Shown here: positions 7,621 to 15,976 of the stretch, in pieces
Numbering within the stretch: the first letter of the stretch is position 1
Layout: every line of letters begins with the position of its first letter
Assembly: GCA_902771735.1 (NCBI GenBank)
Contig: CACXXO010000006.1
Location: forward strand, 1-64,000
Source of the DNA: an uncultured Bacteroidota bacterium
GTDB lineage: Bacteria; Bacteroidota; Bacteroidia; Bacteroidales; P3
Direction of reading: 5' to 3'
Length of the DNA: 64,000 nucleotides
Program-made: the position numbers and the translations under genes
The notes under the pieces: generated by a model
The model's database searches: none
Told to the model about the DNA's origin: nothing
Seen by the model: only the letters and a program-made list of their open reading frames with translations

Positions 7621-9114
7621 ATGAAAAAGTATTTGATTTTTAGTTTGTTGTCAATTGTGTTTCTTCTGTCTGGCTGCAGTAAGGAAGAGGATTTCCATAT
7701 CAACGGTATTGATTTTAAGAAAGCCGACATTGCAGGTGCCCAGATGTTGGCGTTGGGACAGCCTTCTACCGACGCCAAAGAGGCTAATGTGCTGTCTATG
7801 CTCTACAAAGTCAACGAACAAGGTATCCTTGAGGAGGTGGAGTACACGATAGAGGTGAGGGCTGAGAACGATTCTGTGTCGCATGAAGTCAACGCCCGAG
7901 TGCGTCTCTCCATACGGGAGTTGATTCCTTTTGGCGAGAAATGGCTTTGGCTGAAGGAATGCCATTTTGTCTGCCCTACGATCGACTCCATTGAGAATCC
8001 TGACCTCCGCCGGGAGGTGGAGGATCTCCTGAGGCGCGAGGACTGGACCCGCAACTACCTTGTCAGGCTCACCGACGGGGCGCTCTTCGATTGGAGTTGG
8101 GGCCAAATCCCCTATGGTGGCCGGGATTTTCAGGAAAACACCGCGCAGTACTTCCGTGGACGTTGTGAACCCATTGGAGAAGACCTCTTTACGGTAAATA
8201 GTGAGTTGGAAATGTATTGCCTTAAAGACCGTGGCAATAGTATCGAGGTGAGCACCGTCACGCCTACCAGTATCTGGGCGTTCAATATCTTTCCCCTCAA
8301 GGACGGGGTGCATATCGGGAGCGAGCTCGACTATGGTGGCGGTCATGAGCCGTATATCATCAATACCAACACACTCCAGATTATTCCTATCCAGGTCTCG
8401 TCGGAGATGTATCCCGAAGGGTGGGAGACGTATGCCAGTAAGATGGTGTGCATCGATGGACAGATTTACATCCCTTTAGAATCCTTTAAAAACGAGCAAT
8501 GGTCGGATACCAGATACCGTCTTTCTTTCTGTAGAGTACACCTTTCGGGCGGTCATGCCGTGGCCGATGAGGAGGTGGCTTCGGTGGAATTTAATAGCGA
8601 AATCAATAGTATGACTGATATAAGCAACACGGGTCTCGCCGAACCATTGTTCTATGGCACCGTATTCTCGTTTATCACTGGTGGACAGGGGACCCCATAC
8701 CGGATTTTTACATTCGATTCTGAGCGGCAGTCGCTCAGCTACAAGCCGCTGCCCGACCACTATCCCAGCGACGCCACCGACTATCGCGACGGCGTGGGCT
8801 ATGTTGTAGACCATTCTGCCGATATTCCTACGTCCTATTGGCGTTGCGATTTGGCGCAGGAGACGGCCGAGATGGTTCCTATTGTTTGGGACGGCGACCT
8901 TCAGAACTACCTTTCTCAGATGGTATTGAGTTCGCTTGTGCTTGAATATGAAATGGGTAGTAATTCCATCCTGGGCTACTGTATGCTGCTTGATGGCCGT
9001 AAGGTGAGTTTCCACGGTGATGCGGAAGGTCCCGACCGGGGTCGCATGCATATCCTTCTCGAAGGGGAGCAGACCGCCGGTGTGGTGGTGACTACTATGG
9101 TGCGACTGAATTAG
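7621..9114 (+). CDS. Orphan lipoprotein of unknown function
   Basis: 497 residues. The start at 7621 gives a clean lipoprotein signal (MKKYLIFSLLSIVFLLSGC) with Cys19 followed by SKEED, so export to the envelope is likely; the acidic residues after Cys are compatible with surface export in Bacteroidota. The remainder has no motif I recognise. It is rich in aromatic beta-strand-like stretches (for example WSWGQIPYGG and YWRCDLAQETAEMVP), which might be a beta-propeller, but I cannot assign a fold. It has its own promoter box and a terminator at 9185, so it appears to be a single-gene unit placed between hemW and the SPOR gene. Confidence 0.75.
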   Translation: MKKYLIFSLLSIVFLLSGCSKEEDFHINGIDFKKADIAGAQMLALGQPSTDAKEANVLSMLYKVNEQGILEEVEYTIEVRAENDSVSHEVNARVRLSIRELIPFGEKWLWLKECHFVCPTIDSIENPDLRREVEDLLRREDWTRNYLVRLTDGALFDWSWGQIPYGGRDFQENTAQYFRGRCEPIGEDLFTVNSELEMYCLKDRGNSIEVSTVTPTSIWAFNIFPLKDGVHIGSELDYGGGHEPYIINTNTLQIIPIQVSSEMYPEGWETYASKMVCIDGQIYIPLESFKNEQWSDTRYRLSFCRVHLSGGHAVADEEVASVEFNSEINSMTDISNTGLAEPLFYGTVFSFITGGQGTPYRIFTFDSERQSLSYKPLPDHYPSDATDYRDGVGYVVDHSADIPTSYWRCDLAQETAEMVPIVWDGDLQNYLSQMVLSSLVLEYEMGSNSILGYCMLLDGRKVSFHGDAEGPDRGRMHILLEGEQTAGVVVTTMVRLN

Positions 9115-9184
9115 GAATTATGTCCAGTTTGCGCGTTTGGTTGTAGTGAGCATAGGACAATGGATCATCAGGTAGATATAAAGA

Positions 9185-9217
9185 AGGGCTGCATCGAAAG
9201 GGGCAGCCCTATTTTGT
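9185..9217 (+). terminator. Terminator after the orphan lipoprotein
   Basis: AGGGCTGC at 9185-9192 pairs with GCAGCCCT at 9203-9210, followed by ATTTTGTTT. It lies between convergent genes, 70 nt beyond the lipoprotein stop. Confidence 0.75.
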
Positions 9218-9280
9218 TTGTAGATGGATAGACGATATGCACAAAGTCTTGCTCCATGCCGACGGCATTGTTCGTATGAT

Positions 9281-9724
9281 TTATTCCATCTCGTTCTCCC
9301 AATCGTCCGGGGCATAATCCTCGAGGGTGGGAGGTTCGGCGTAGATGTTGTCCTTGATGATGTATCCCTTGTACACTTCCTTGATTTCCTGCAAGAAGGC
9401 GTAGGCTTCGAGGCGGGTGCGGAAGTCGCCGACCTTGACCTTGAAGTTGGGCTCGTCATAGACGATATAGGCCTGCACCATGGGATAGTCGATCATGAAC
9501 CGGTCGCGGAGGTTGAAGGCGCTGGTCTTGGAGTTGGTGCCGGAGAAGGAGGCTATCTGCACGCGGAAACCGGGCATGGTTTTCACGCGGTTGTTGAGTT
9601 CCACGTGTCGTGAAACCATGTCGTTGACAGACACATCGCCCACCACGGTGACGCGTCCGGTCTGCGCTGTGGCCAGGAGTCCGAATGCAAGGAAGGCCAG
9701 TATGGGCAGTGTCTGTTTCTTCAT
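9281..9724 (-). CDS. Secreted SPOR-domain protein
   Basis: 147 residues with a signal peptide (MKKQTLPILAFLAFGLLATA, then Q). A SPOR-like domain spans about residues 50-125: FRVQIASFSGTNSKTSAFNL, an internal Tyr-rich strand AYIVYDEPNFKVKVGDF, and RTRLEAYAFLQEIKEVYKGY. SPOR domains bind peptidoglycan stripped of its stem peptides, often at the septum. The tail is acidic (EDYAPDDWENEME). It starts 10 nt after the usp stop and is probably co-transcribed with it. The specific role is unknown. Confidence 0.8.
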   Translation of the reverse strand: MKKQTLPILAFLAFGLLATAQTGRVTVVGDVSVNDMVSRHVELNNRVKTMPGFRVQIASFSGTNSKTSAFNLRDRFMIDYPMVQAYIVYDEPNFKVKVGDFRTRLEAYAFLQEIKEVYKGYIIKDNIYAEPPTLEDYAPDDWENEME

Positions 9725-9734
9725 TCCGTGGAAT

Positions 9735-10556
9735 TTAGTATTGTGCGGTGTCGGCGAGAACCTGTTTGGGACGCACGGTGAGCACGGGGATGGTAGAGAG
9801 GGTGAGCATCTGCTGTGCGAAGGTGCCCATGAGCAGGTTGGAGAGGGTGCTCTCCTGTTCGGTCATGATGGCTATCATGTCGGCATGCACCTTCTCGGCA
9901 TATTCGAGGGTGTCGGTGGTGACATTGCCTTTGACGGCGACATATTCAGTGGAGTATTCGATGCCATTGTTGTCGAGGTAGCGCTGCACCATGGTGACAT
10001 AGTTCTTCACCACCTGGCGGATGCTGGGGGAAGTGGAAGTGTAGAGGCCCAGAAGGTGGATTTTGGAGCCGAAAGTCTTGGCGAAGAGGGCCGCCTGGCC
10101 GGCTTTCTGGCGGGTGTCGTCGCTGCTGTCGAGCGGCACGACAATGTTTTCCAGGGCTTTGTTGAAGTTGAAGTCCTCGCGTATGAGGAGCACGGGGACG
10201 GGCGAGAGTTCGACGGTGCGATAGGAGTTGCGGCCGAGGAGACCTTTCTTCTGTCCGCTCATGCCGTGGGTGCCCACGACGAGGAGCGCGGCGTCGTCTT
10301 CGCGGGCCTGTGCGGCCAGCTCTTCGGCGGGATTGCCCTGACGCAGCACATATTCCAACTTGATGCCGTTCAGCAGGTGGGCTACACCGGCATTGCGGCG
10401 CTCAATTTCGGCCCGGATGGGTGCTTCGTCCTCCTTTTTTTCTTTCACATAGACCAGCCGGATGTCGCTTTGCCAACGGTTGGCGATGTCGATGGCGAGG
10501 TCGACGGCATAGGCCGAACCCGAAGAAAAATCGAAACCAACAACAACTTTGTTCAT
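9735..10556 (-). CDS. Tandem universal stress protein
   Basis: 273 residues made of two Usp domains (about 1-135 and 142-273). The first starts MNKVVVGFDFSSGSAYAVDL and contains the ATP-binding loop VVGTHGMSGQKKGLLGRNSY; the second begins NIVVPLDSSDDTRQKAGQAA and ends with a degenerate loop (LSNLLMGTFAQQML) followed by PVLTVRP. Usp proteins bind ATP and respond to growth arrest or stress; the targets are unknown. It is the first gene of a two-gene unit with the SPOR protein and has a well-formed promoter at 10613-10583. Confidence 0.9.
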   Translation of the reverse strand: MNKVVVGFDFSSGSAYAVDLAIDIANRWQSDIRLVYVKEKKEDEAPIRAEIERRNAGVAHLLNGIKLEYVLRQGNPAEELAAQAREDDAALLVVGTHGMSGQKKGLLGRNSYRTVELSPVPVLLIREDFNFNKALENIVVPLDSSDDTRQKAGQAALFAKTFGSKIHLLGLYTSTSPSIRQVVKNYVTMVQRYLDNNGIEYSTEYVAVKGNVTTDTLEYAEKVHADMIAIMTEQESTLSNLLMGTFAQQMLTLSTIPVLTVRPKQVLADTAQY

Positions 10557-10582
10557 ATTAATTCTGTGTTATTTTGACGAGA

Positions 10583-10613
10583 CAAAATTACGAACTTTTT
10601 TTCAATCGGCAAA
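10583..10613 (-). promoter_or_regulatory. -33/-7 promoter of usp
   Basis: On the minus strand TTTG (10613-10610) and TAATTTTG (10590-10583) are 19 bp apart, the classical Bacteroidota spacing. The -7 box ends 26 nt before the usp ATG. Confidence 0.7.
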
Positions 10614-10683
10614 ATTTTTTTTTCTTCGGGGTGTCGAGACAAGCTTCGGCATCCCTCGAAAAGGGATGTCCGAGGGTGCAAAA

Positions 10684-10797
10684 ACGTACCGTTGCCGTAC
10701 CACCGGCGTACCATCTCCGACGGTGGTCGGAAATGGGTCGGAGTTGGTACGGAGATGGGTCGGAGTTGATACGGAGTTGGTCTTAAGAATCAGTTAG
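10684..10797 (-). repeat. Dispersed 11-bp-iterated palindromic element, copy 2
   Basis: Minus-strand orientation. It carries the shared end (minus strand CTAACTGATTCTTAAG), then alternating units AACTCCGTATC, AACTCCGACCC and so on, with a central palindrome TCCGACGGTGGTCGGA at 10716-10731 and a right arm ending GGTACGTTTTT. It lies in the 433-bp gap between divergent usp and rnfB. The same gap also holds a second imperfect hairpin (about 10643-10680, arms CGGCATCCCT and AGGGATGTCCG) and the two promoters. Confidence 0.9.
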
Positions 10798-10889
10798 TTG
10801 GAAATGTTAAAAAAATGGCTTTTATTTTCATTTTTCAATTTTTCGGAGGGGGCGATTTGGGACCTTGTCAACGGGTGTGGAAAAAAAAA

Positions 10890-10921
10890 TTTGGCCATTT
10901 AATATAAATTATGTATTTTTG
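10890..10921 (+). promoter_or_regulatory. -33/-7 promoter of the rnf operon
   Basis: TTTG at 10890-10893 and TATTTTTG at 10914-10921 are 20 bp apart, followed by CACTCG. Transcription would start near 10928, leaving about 60 nt of leader before rnfB. Confidence 0.75.
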
Positions 10922-10989
10922 CACTCGCTTATTGTAAAAAATAATGCAGTAAAAAACAGAGTAGAAAACCTAAAACACAAAATAATAAC

Positions 10990-11883
10990 ATGACTCAACA
11001 AATCTTGATTGCGGTATTGGTGTTAGGCGTTATCGGCGCCTTCTTTGCCGTGGTGCTCTATTTTGTAGCCCAAAAATTCAAGGTGGTCGAAGACCCGATG
11101 ATCGACGAGGTGGCTGAGGTGCTGCCAGGCGCCAACTGCGGTGGCTGCGGCAAGGCCGGCTGCCGTGCTTTTGCCGAGGCTTGTGTGGCTCAGCACAGTC
11201 TGGAGGGTCTGCGTTGCGCCCCTGGTGGCGACGCTGTGGCTGCCAAAATTGCCCAGATCCTTGGTTGCGCTGTTGAGCAGGGCGAACCCCAGGTGGCCGT
11301 GGTGCGTTGCCGTCCGGCCAACTGCGGCGAGAACCGTCGCTCCAACTATGACGGCCTGAAGAGCTGCGCTTTTGCCAACACGGTGTATACCGGTGAGAAT
11401 GGATGCCCCTTCGGATGTCTGGGTTGTGGCGACTGTGTGGCCGCCTGCCAGTTCGATGCCATCCACATGGATCCCGAGACGGGCACGCCCGTCGTCGACG
11501 AGGACAAGTGCACGGCCTGCGGTGCCTGCGCCAAGGCTTGCCCGCGCCGTGTTATCGAGTTGCGCAACAAGGGCAACAAAGGTCGTCGCGTCTATGTGCG
11601 CTGCATCAACAAGGAAAAGGGTGCCGTGGCCATGAAGACCTGCAAGAACGCCTGTATCGGCTGCGGCAAGTGCGCCAAGGTGTGCCCCTTCGAGGCTATT
11701 ACGGTGGCCGACAATGTGGCCTACATCGACTACACGAAGTGCAAGGCTTGCCGCAAGTGTGTGTTGGAATGCCCGGTGCACGCCATCACCGACGTCAACT
11801 TCCCGGCTCCCGCCAAGAAGCCCGAGGCTCCGAAGCCTGCAGAGACGCCTGCCCCCGCTCCGCAAGCCGCGCCCGCCAATTAA
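10990..11883 (+). CDS. rnfB: Rnf complex subunit B, ferredoxin-side iron-sulfur protein
   Basis: 297 residues. An N-terminal membrane helix (about 3-27) is followed by the CGGCGKAGC cluster motif (C50, C53, C58) and then four 4Fe-4S ferredoxin motifs: CPFGCLGCGDCVAACQ, CTACGACAKACP, CIGCGKCAKVCP and CKACRKCVLECP. RnfB takes electrons from reduced ferredoxin and passes them into the membrane complex that reduces NAD+ while pumping Na+ or H+. The C-terminus is a Pro/Ala-rich tail. It is the first gene of rnfBCDGE and has a strong promoter. Confidence 0.96.
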   Translation: MTQQILIAVLVLGVIGAFFAVVLYFVAQKFKVVEDPMIDEVAEVLPGANCGGCGKAGCRAFAEACVAQHSLEGLRCAPGGDAVAAKIAQILGCAVEQGEPQVAVVRCRPANCGENRRSNYDGLKSCAFANTVYTGENGCPFGCLGCGDCVAACQFDAIHMDPETGTPVVDEDKCTACGACAKACPRRVIELRNKGNKGRRVYVRCINKEKGAVAMKTCKNACIGCGKCAKVCPFEAITVADNVAYIDYTKCKACRKCVLECPVHAITDVNFPAPAKKPEAPKPAETPAPAPQAAPAN

Positions 11884-11915
11884 TTTTCATTTTCAACTTT
11901 CAACTTTCAATTTGA
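11883..11915. repeat. AT-rich short repeat between rnfB and rnfC
   Basis: Three imperfect copies of the motif TTTTCAACTTTCAA fill the 36-nt rnfB-rnfC spacer. Similar strings (AATTGAAAATT or AATTAAGAATT on one strand) occur at other gene junctions in the window. Confidence 0.6.
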
Positions 11916-11919
11916 AGAG

Positions 11920-13248
11920 ATGAAGACTTTCAAAATGGGTGGTGTCCACCCCGAAGAAAACAAGATATCCAACGATGCCGCCATCGAAGTGATGCCCGTT
12001 CCGGCACAGATGGTGGTGCTGATGAACCAGCATCTCGGCGCTCCCGCAACCCCGGTGGTGCAGAAGGGCGACAAGGTGAAGGTGGGTCAGCTTATTGGTG
12101 AAGCCCAGGCATTCATGTGCGCCAATGTCCATTCTCCGGTGAGCGGTACCGTGGCCAAGGTGGAGCCCTGCAAGGACGCTTTTGGCCTGGCCAAGCCTGC
12201 GGTTTACATCAATGTCGAGGGCGACGAGTGGATGGAGACCATCGACCGCACGCCCGACATCAAGCGCGAGTGCACGCTTGAGCCGAAACAGATTGTCGAC
12301 AAGCTGAAAGAGATGGGCATTGTGGGCCTTGGCGGCGCCACGTTCCCTGCCCACATCAAATACAATGTGCCCGAAGGCAAGAAGGCCGAATATCTTATCA
12401 TCAACGCCGCGGAATGTGAGCCCTACCTGACGAGCGACTACCGCGTGATGATGGAGCATGCCGAGGAGGTGTGCATCGGTGTGAGCATTCTGAGGAAGGC
12501 TCTGGGAGTGCCCAACGCCTACATCGGCATCGAAAGCAACAAGCCGCTGGCCATTGCCAAGATGCAGGAGATGGCCAAGCAGTTCGAGGGCATCATTGTC
12601 GAGCCTTTGAAGGTGAAGTACCCGCAAGGCGCCGAGAAACAGCTTATCAACGCCGTCACGGGGCGCAAGGTGCCCAGTGGCAAGCTGCCCATCGACGTGG
12701 GGTGCGTGGTGAGCAACCTCGGCACTGCCTTTGCCGTCTATGAGGCTATCCAGAAGAACAAACCTCTCATCGAAAATATTCTCACCGTGACGGGCAAGAA
12801 GCTGCCCTCGCAGCACAACTACATTGTGCGCATAGGTACCACCTACAACGACATCATCAAGCATTCTATCGGCGAGTTGCCTGCCACCACAGGCAAGGTG
12901 ATCAGCGGCGGCACCATGATGGGCAAAGCCGTGGTGAACCTCGACGCCCCGACGGTCAAGGGCAATTCGAGCGTGCTCGTCATGGACGAGAACGAAGCTC
13001 GTCGCAATCCCGAGACGGCCTGTATCCGTTGTGGCAAGTGCATGCATGCCTGCCCCATGGGACTGGAGCCCTACTTGTTCTCGGCGCTGGTGAGGAACGG
13101 TCGCATTGAAGAGGCCAAGGAGCACAACATCCTTGACTGCATCGAGTGCGGCTGCTGCTTCTTCAGCTGTCCGGCCAACAAACCCCTGACCGACGAGATT
13201 CGCCTCGGCAAGAACAAAGTCCGCGCCATGATGGCCGCAAAAAAATAA
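11920..13248 (+). CDS. rnfC: Rnf complex subunit C, NADH-side flavoprotein
   Basis: 442 residues, the short RnfC form. The N-terminal MKTFKMGGVHPEENK is typical of Bacteroidota and Firmicutes RnfC; GLGGATFPAHIKY and NAAECEPYLTSDYR belong to the NADH/FMN-binding domain related to NuoF. Near the C-terminus two 4Fe-4S motifs follow: CIRCGKCMHACPMGLEP and CIECGCCFFSCPANKP. RnfC exchanges electrons with NAD+/NADH on the cytoplasmic face. It follows rnfB after a 36-nt AT-rich spacer. Confidence 0.96.
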   Translation: MKTFKMGGVHPEENKISNDAAIEVMPVPAQMVVLMNQHLGAPATPVVQKGDKVKVGQLIGEAQAFMCANVHSPVSGTVAKVEPCKDAFGLAKPAVYINVEGDEWMETIDRTPDIKRECTLEPKQIVDKLKEMGIVGLGGATFPAHIKYNVPEGKKAEYLIINAAECEPYLTSDYRVMMEHAEEVCIGVSILRKALGVPNAYIGIESNKPLAIAKMQEMAKQFEGIIVEPLKVKYPQGAEKQLINAVTGRKVPSGKLPIDVGCVVSNLGTAFAVYEAIQKNKPLIENILTVTGKKLPSQHNYIVRIGTTYNDIIKHSIGELPATTGKVISGGTMMGKAVVNLDAPTVKGNSSVLVMDENEARRNPETACIRCGKCMHACPMGLEPYLFSALVRNGRIEEAKEHNILDCIECGCCFFSCPANKPLTDEIRLGKNKVRAMMAAKK

Positions 13249-13269
13249 CCTTGAAAATATTATTATAAT

Positions 13270-14229
13270 ATGAATCTATTAAATATATCTGGCTCGCCCC
13301 ACGTGCACAGTGACGAGTCGACAAAGAAAATCATGTGGCGCGTCAATGCGGCCTTGGTGCCTGCGTTGCTGGTGGCCATAGCCTACTTTGGCATCAACGC
13401 TCTGTTGGTGAGCATCATCGCTGTGGCGAGTTGTGTGCTTTTCCAGTGGCTGATAGAGAAATTCATCCTCAAGGTGCCCAGCACCATCTGCGACGGCTCG
13501 GCCGTTGTCACCGGTTTGCTGTTGGCTTTCAACGTGCCCGCCACGGTGGACATGATGTGGATTGTCGTCATTGGTGCCCTGGTGGCCATCGGAGTGGCTA
13601 AGATGGCTTTCGGCGGCTTGGGCAAGAATCCCTTCAACCCCGCCATTGTGGGACGTATCTTCCTGCTGATTTCCTTCCCTGTGCAGATGACCACTTGGCC
13701 CCAGGTGGGCGGATTGTTCCCGATGGACTTCGATGTGGCCACCGGTGCCACCCCGCTGGGAGCCTTCAAGGAGGGCGCCCTGCCCGAGGGAGTCACCTTC
13801 TTGGATGCTTTCCTGGGACATATTGGCGGGTCGTTGGGCGAGGTGTCGGCTATCGCCATCCTTCTCGGTGCAGCCTATCTTTGCTGGAAGAAAATCATCA
13901 CATGGCATATCCCTGTGACCTTTATCGGCACCGCTTTCATCTTCAGCGGCATCTTGTGGCTGGTGGATCCTGAGACCTATATGGATCCCGTGATGACAAT
14001 CCTTACCGGTGGTATCATGCTTGGAGCCTGCTTCATGGCTACCGACATGGTGACGAGCCCCATGGCCAAGAGCGGCCAGCTCATCTTCGGCTTCGGTTGC
14101 GGCCTGCTGACCATCATCATCCGCAACTGGGGCGCCTATCCCGAAGGTGTCAGCTTCGCCATCCTGCTGATGAACAGCGTTACTCCGCTCATCAACCGCT
14201 GGTGCAAACCCCAACGCTTTGCTTGTTAA
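13270..14229 (+). CDS. rnfD: Rnf complex subunit D, membrane flavoprotein
   Basis: 319 residues with about nine membrane segments. Homology with NqrB is seen in STICDGSAVVTGLLLAFNVP, GKNPFNPAIVGRIFL and the covalent-FMN site VATGATPLGAF, where Thr161 would carry FMN. RnfD is part of the ion-translocating membrane core. It starts 21 nt after rnfC and ends 22 nt before rnfG. Confidence 0.95.
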   Translation: MNLLNISGSPHVHSDESTKKIMWRVNAALVPALLVAIAYFGINALLVSIIAVASCVLFQWLIEKFILKVPSTICDGSAVVTGLLLAFNVPATVDMMWIVVIGALVAIGVAKMAFGGLGKNPFNPAIVGRIFLLISFPVQMTTWPQVGGLFPMDFDVATGATPLGAFKEGALPEGVTFLDAFLGHIGGSLGEVSAIAILLGAAYLCWKKIITWHIPVTFIGTAFIFSGILWLVDPETYMDPVMTILTGGIMLGACFMATDMVTSPMAKSGQLIFGFGCGLLTIIIRNWGAYPEGVSFAILLMNSVTPLINRWCKPQRFAC

Positions 14230-14251
14230 ACCCGATAAAAACTGAATGATT

Positions 14252-14812
14252 ATGGCAAAGAAAGCTCAATCCACATTAATCAATATGCTCTTGTCGCTGA
14301 CCGCTATCGCACTGGTGGCCGCCTTCGCATTGGCTGCCATCAATGGGGTCACCGAGGAACCCATCGCCCAGGCTCAGGAAGCCAAGGTGCAGGCTGCTAT
14401 CAAGGCTGTGTTGCCCGACTTCGACAAGCTTGAGGCAAAGGATATAGACGGCAATAAATGTAATATTGCATACGACGCCCAGGGCAATGTCGTTGGTGCC
14501 GCCGTCGAGGCAGGCAATGACAACGGTTTCGGCGGCCATCTCCAGGTGATGGTAGGCTTTGACAAAGAAGGAAATGTCTATGGCTACAGTATCCTCGAGA
14601 GCCACGAGACCCCGGGTCTTGGCGCCAAGGCTGGCGAGTGGTTCCAGAAGGACGGCAAAGGCTCCATCATCGGACGCAACCCCTCGACGGCCCTCACCGT
14701 CAAGAAGGACGGAGGAGATGTCGATGCCATCAGCGGCTCGACCATCACCTCGCGCGCCTTCCTCACCGCCATCAACGACGCCTACAGTATTTTCACTAAA
14801 ATCAACGAATAA
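14252..14812 (+). CDS. rnfG: Rnf complex subunit G, FMN-carrying subunit
   Basis: 186 residues from ATG 14252 (an ATG two codons earlier at 14246 is also possible; the MAKK start fits the family better). One N-terminal membrane helix (about 10-31) anchors an exported domain. GAKAGEWF and the flavinylation motif DAISGSTITSRAF (Thr154) identify RnfG/NqrC, which holds covalently bound FMN outside the cytoplasmic membrane. It is spaced 12 nt before rnfE. Confidence 0.95.
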   Translation: MAKKAQSTLINMLLSLTAIALVAAFALAAINGVTEEPIAQAQEAKVQAAIKAVLPDFDKLEAKDIDGNKCNIAYDAQGNVVGAAVEAGNDNGFGGHLQVMVGFDKEGNVYGYSILESHETPGLGAKAGEWFQKDGKGSIIGRNPSTALTVKKDGGDVDAISGSTITSRAFLTAINDAYSIFTKINE

Positions 14813-14824
14813 GGAGACATTGCT

Positions 14825-15424
14825 ATGAACGCAAAGGATATTATCAAAAACGGTCTTATCAAAGAGAACCCCACTTGGGTTTTGATTCTCGGCATGTGCC
14901 CCACGCTGGCCACCACCACCTCGGCTGTCAATGGCATGATGATGGGTCTGGCCACGGCTTTCGTGCTGCTGATGTCGAACATTGTCATCTCCCTCCTCAA
15001 GAGCGTCATCCCCGACAAAGTGCGCATCCCGGCTTTCATCGTGGTCATTGCCACCTTCGTCACCATCGTCCAAATGGTCATGCAGGCTTATATGGCTGAT
15101 ATGTATGAGACACTCGGCCTCTTCATCCCCCTCATCGTGGTGAACTGCATTGTCCTTGGCCGCGCAGAAGCTTTTGCCTCGAAAAACGGTGTGTGGCACT
15201 CGGCTCTTGACGGTATCTTCATGGGCCTTGGTTTCACTTGGGCACTGACTCTTATCGGCATGGTGCGCGAATTGCTCGGCACGGGCTGCATTTTCGGTCA
15301 GTCACTTATCGGTGGAGCCGACGGCATGCTGATGATGATTCTGCCTCCGGGAGGCTTCCTTGCCCTCGGCTTCCTGATGGCTTTGGTTAACCACCTGCGC
15401 CGTAAAAGCGTTAAAAATTCATAA
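14825..15424 (+). CDS. rnfE: Rnf complex subunit E, integral membrane subunit
   Basis: 199 residues, six membrane segments. KNGLIKENPTWVLILGMCPT and IPAFIVVIATFVTIVQM are RnfE/NqrD features; the conserved membrane cysteines around LGMCPT and VVNCIVLGRAEAF are present and in related proteins help hold an intramembrane iron-sulfur site together with RnfA. In Bacteroidota rnfA normally follows rnfE directly; here it does not, and the next gene is an unrelated secreted protein. So this is the last rnf gene of the cluster. Confidence 0.95.
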   Translation: MNAKDIIKNGLIKENPTWVLILGMCPTLATTTSAVNGMMMGLATAFVLLMSNIVISLLKSVIPDKVRIPAFIVVIATFVTIVQMVMQAYMADMYETLGLFIPLIVVNCIVLGRAEAFASKNGVWHSALDGIFMGLGFTWALTLIGMVRELLGTGCIFGQSLIGGADGMLMMILPPGGFLALGFLMALVNHLRRKSVKNS

Positions 15425-15511
15425 AAATTGTTAAAGTGTGAGCCAAAAAAGGCACCTCGTACTCTTTATTGTAGAAAAGGGAAAAAATGTCGTATTAAAA
15501 ACGAAAAGAAA

Positions 15512-15973
15512 ATGAAGAAAATGATATTGATAGCCGCTCTTGTATTGACGGCAACAGGGATAAAGGCACAAGATTGCGAGGCGCTAATGTTGCCCTATTT
15601 TGGGAATGACAGAGCCAAAATGGAGCATTATCAGACGGTAGCAGCATACAAATTTGAATGGCGTTGCGCTGTTGCCCAGGCAGCCTTCTACGAGTCGGAC
15701 ACGGTTCCTGCTGAAGCCGATCTGTTCCAGATTTCGGAGGTTAAGGATGTTCTTACGGGTAAGTTCTTGAGTGGCAACTATGTCGTCAACCTCAATACGC
15801 TGAGTTATTATGCATATAACTTCAAAGAATTCCAACTGAAGTATCCTCATGGAGACAAGACTCTTTGTTTCGCCACACCCAGATCGGCTCATCCCTATCT
15901 GGTGCTCCGTTCGATAGAGGATATGCATAGTATGGCGGATGAAATGACAAGAAAAAACGGAATAAACAGATAA
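15512..15973 (+). CDS. Small secreted protein of unknown function
   Basis: 153 residues from ATG 15512, with a signal peptide (MKKMILIAALVLTATGIKAQ). The reading frame is open further upstream, but that part lacks hydrophobic character. The mature part (DCEALMLPYFGNDRAKMEHY and onward) has two Cys and no motif I recognise. Its stop is 3 nt before the large type-B cargo gene, so the two are probably expressed together and the small protein may be an export partner or companion of the large one; that is inference from position only. Confidence 0.7.
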   Translation: MKKMILIAALVLTATGIKAQDCEALMLPYFGNDRAKMEHYQTVAAYKFEWRCAVAQAAFYESDTVPAEADLFQISEVKDVLTGKFLSGNYVVNLNTLSYYAYNFKEFQLKYPHGDKTLCFATPRSAHPYLVLRSIEDMHSMADEMTRKNGINR

Positions 15974-15976
15974 GCC

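Noticed and set aside
10549..10797. Small open frames through the 11-bp repeats, giving peptides such as VGNGSELVRRWVGVDTELV
   Set aside because: Any frame through an 11-bp repeat without stops gives a 33-bp peptide repeat; there is no start signal and the same text appears wherever an element lies.
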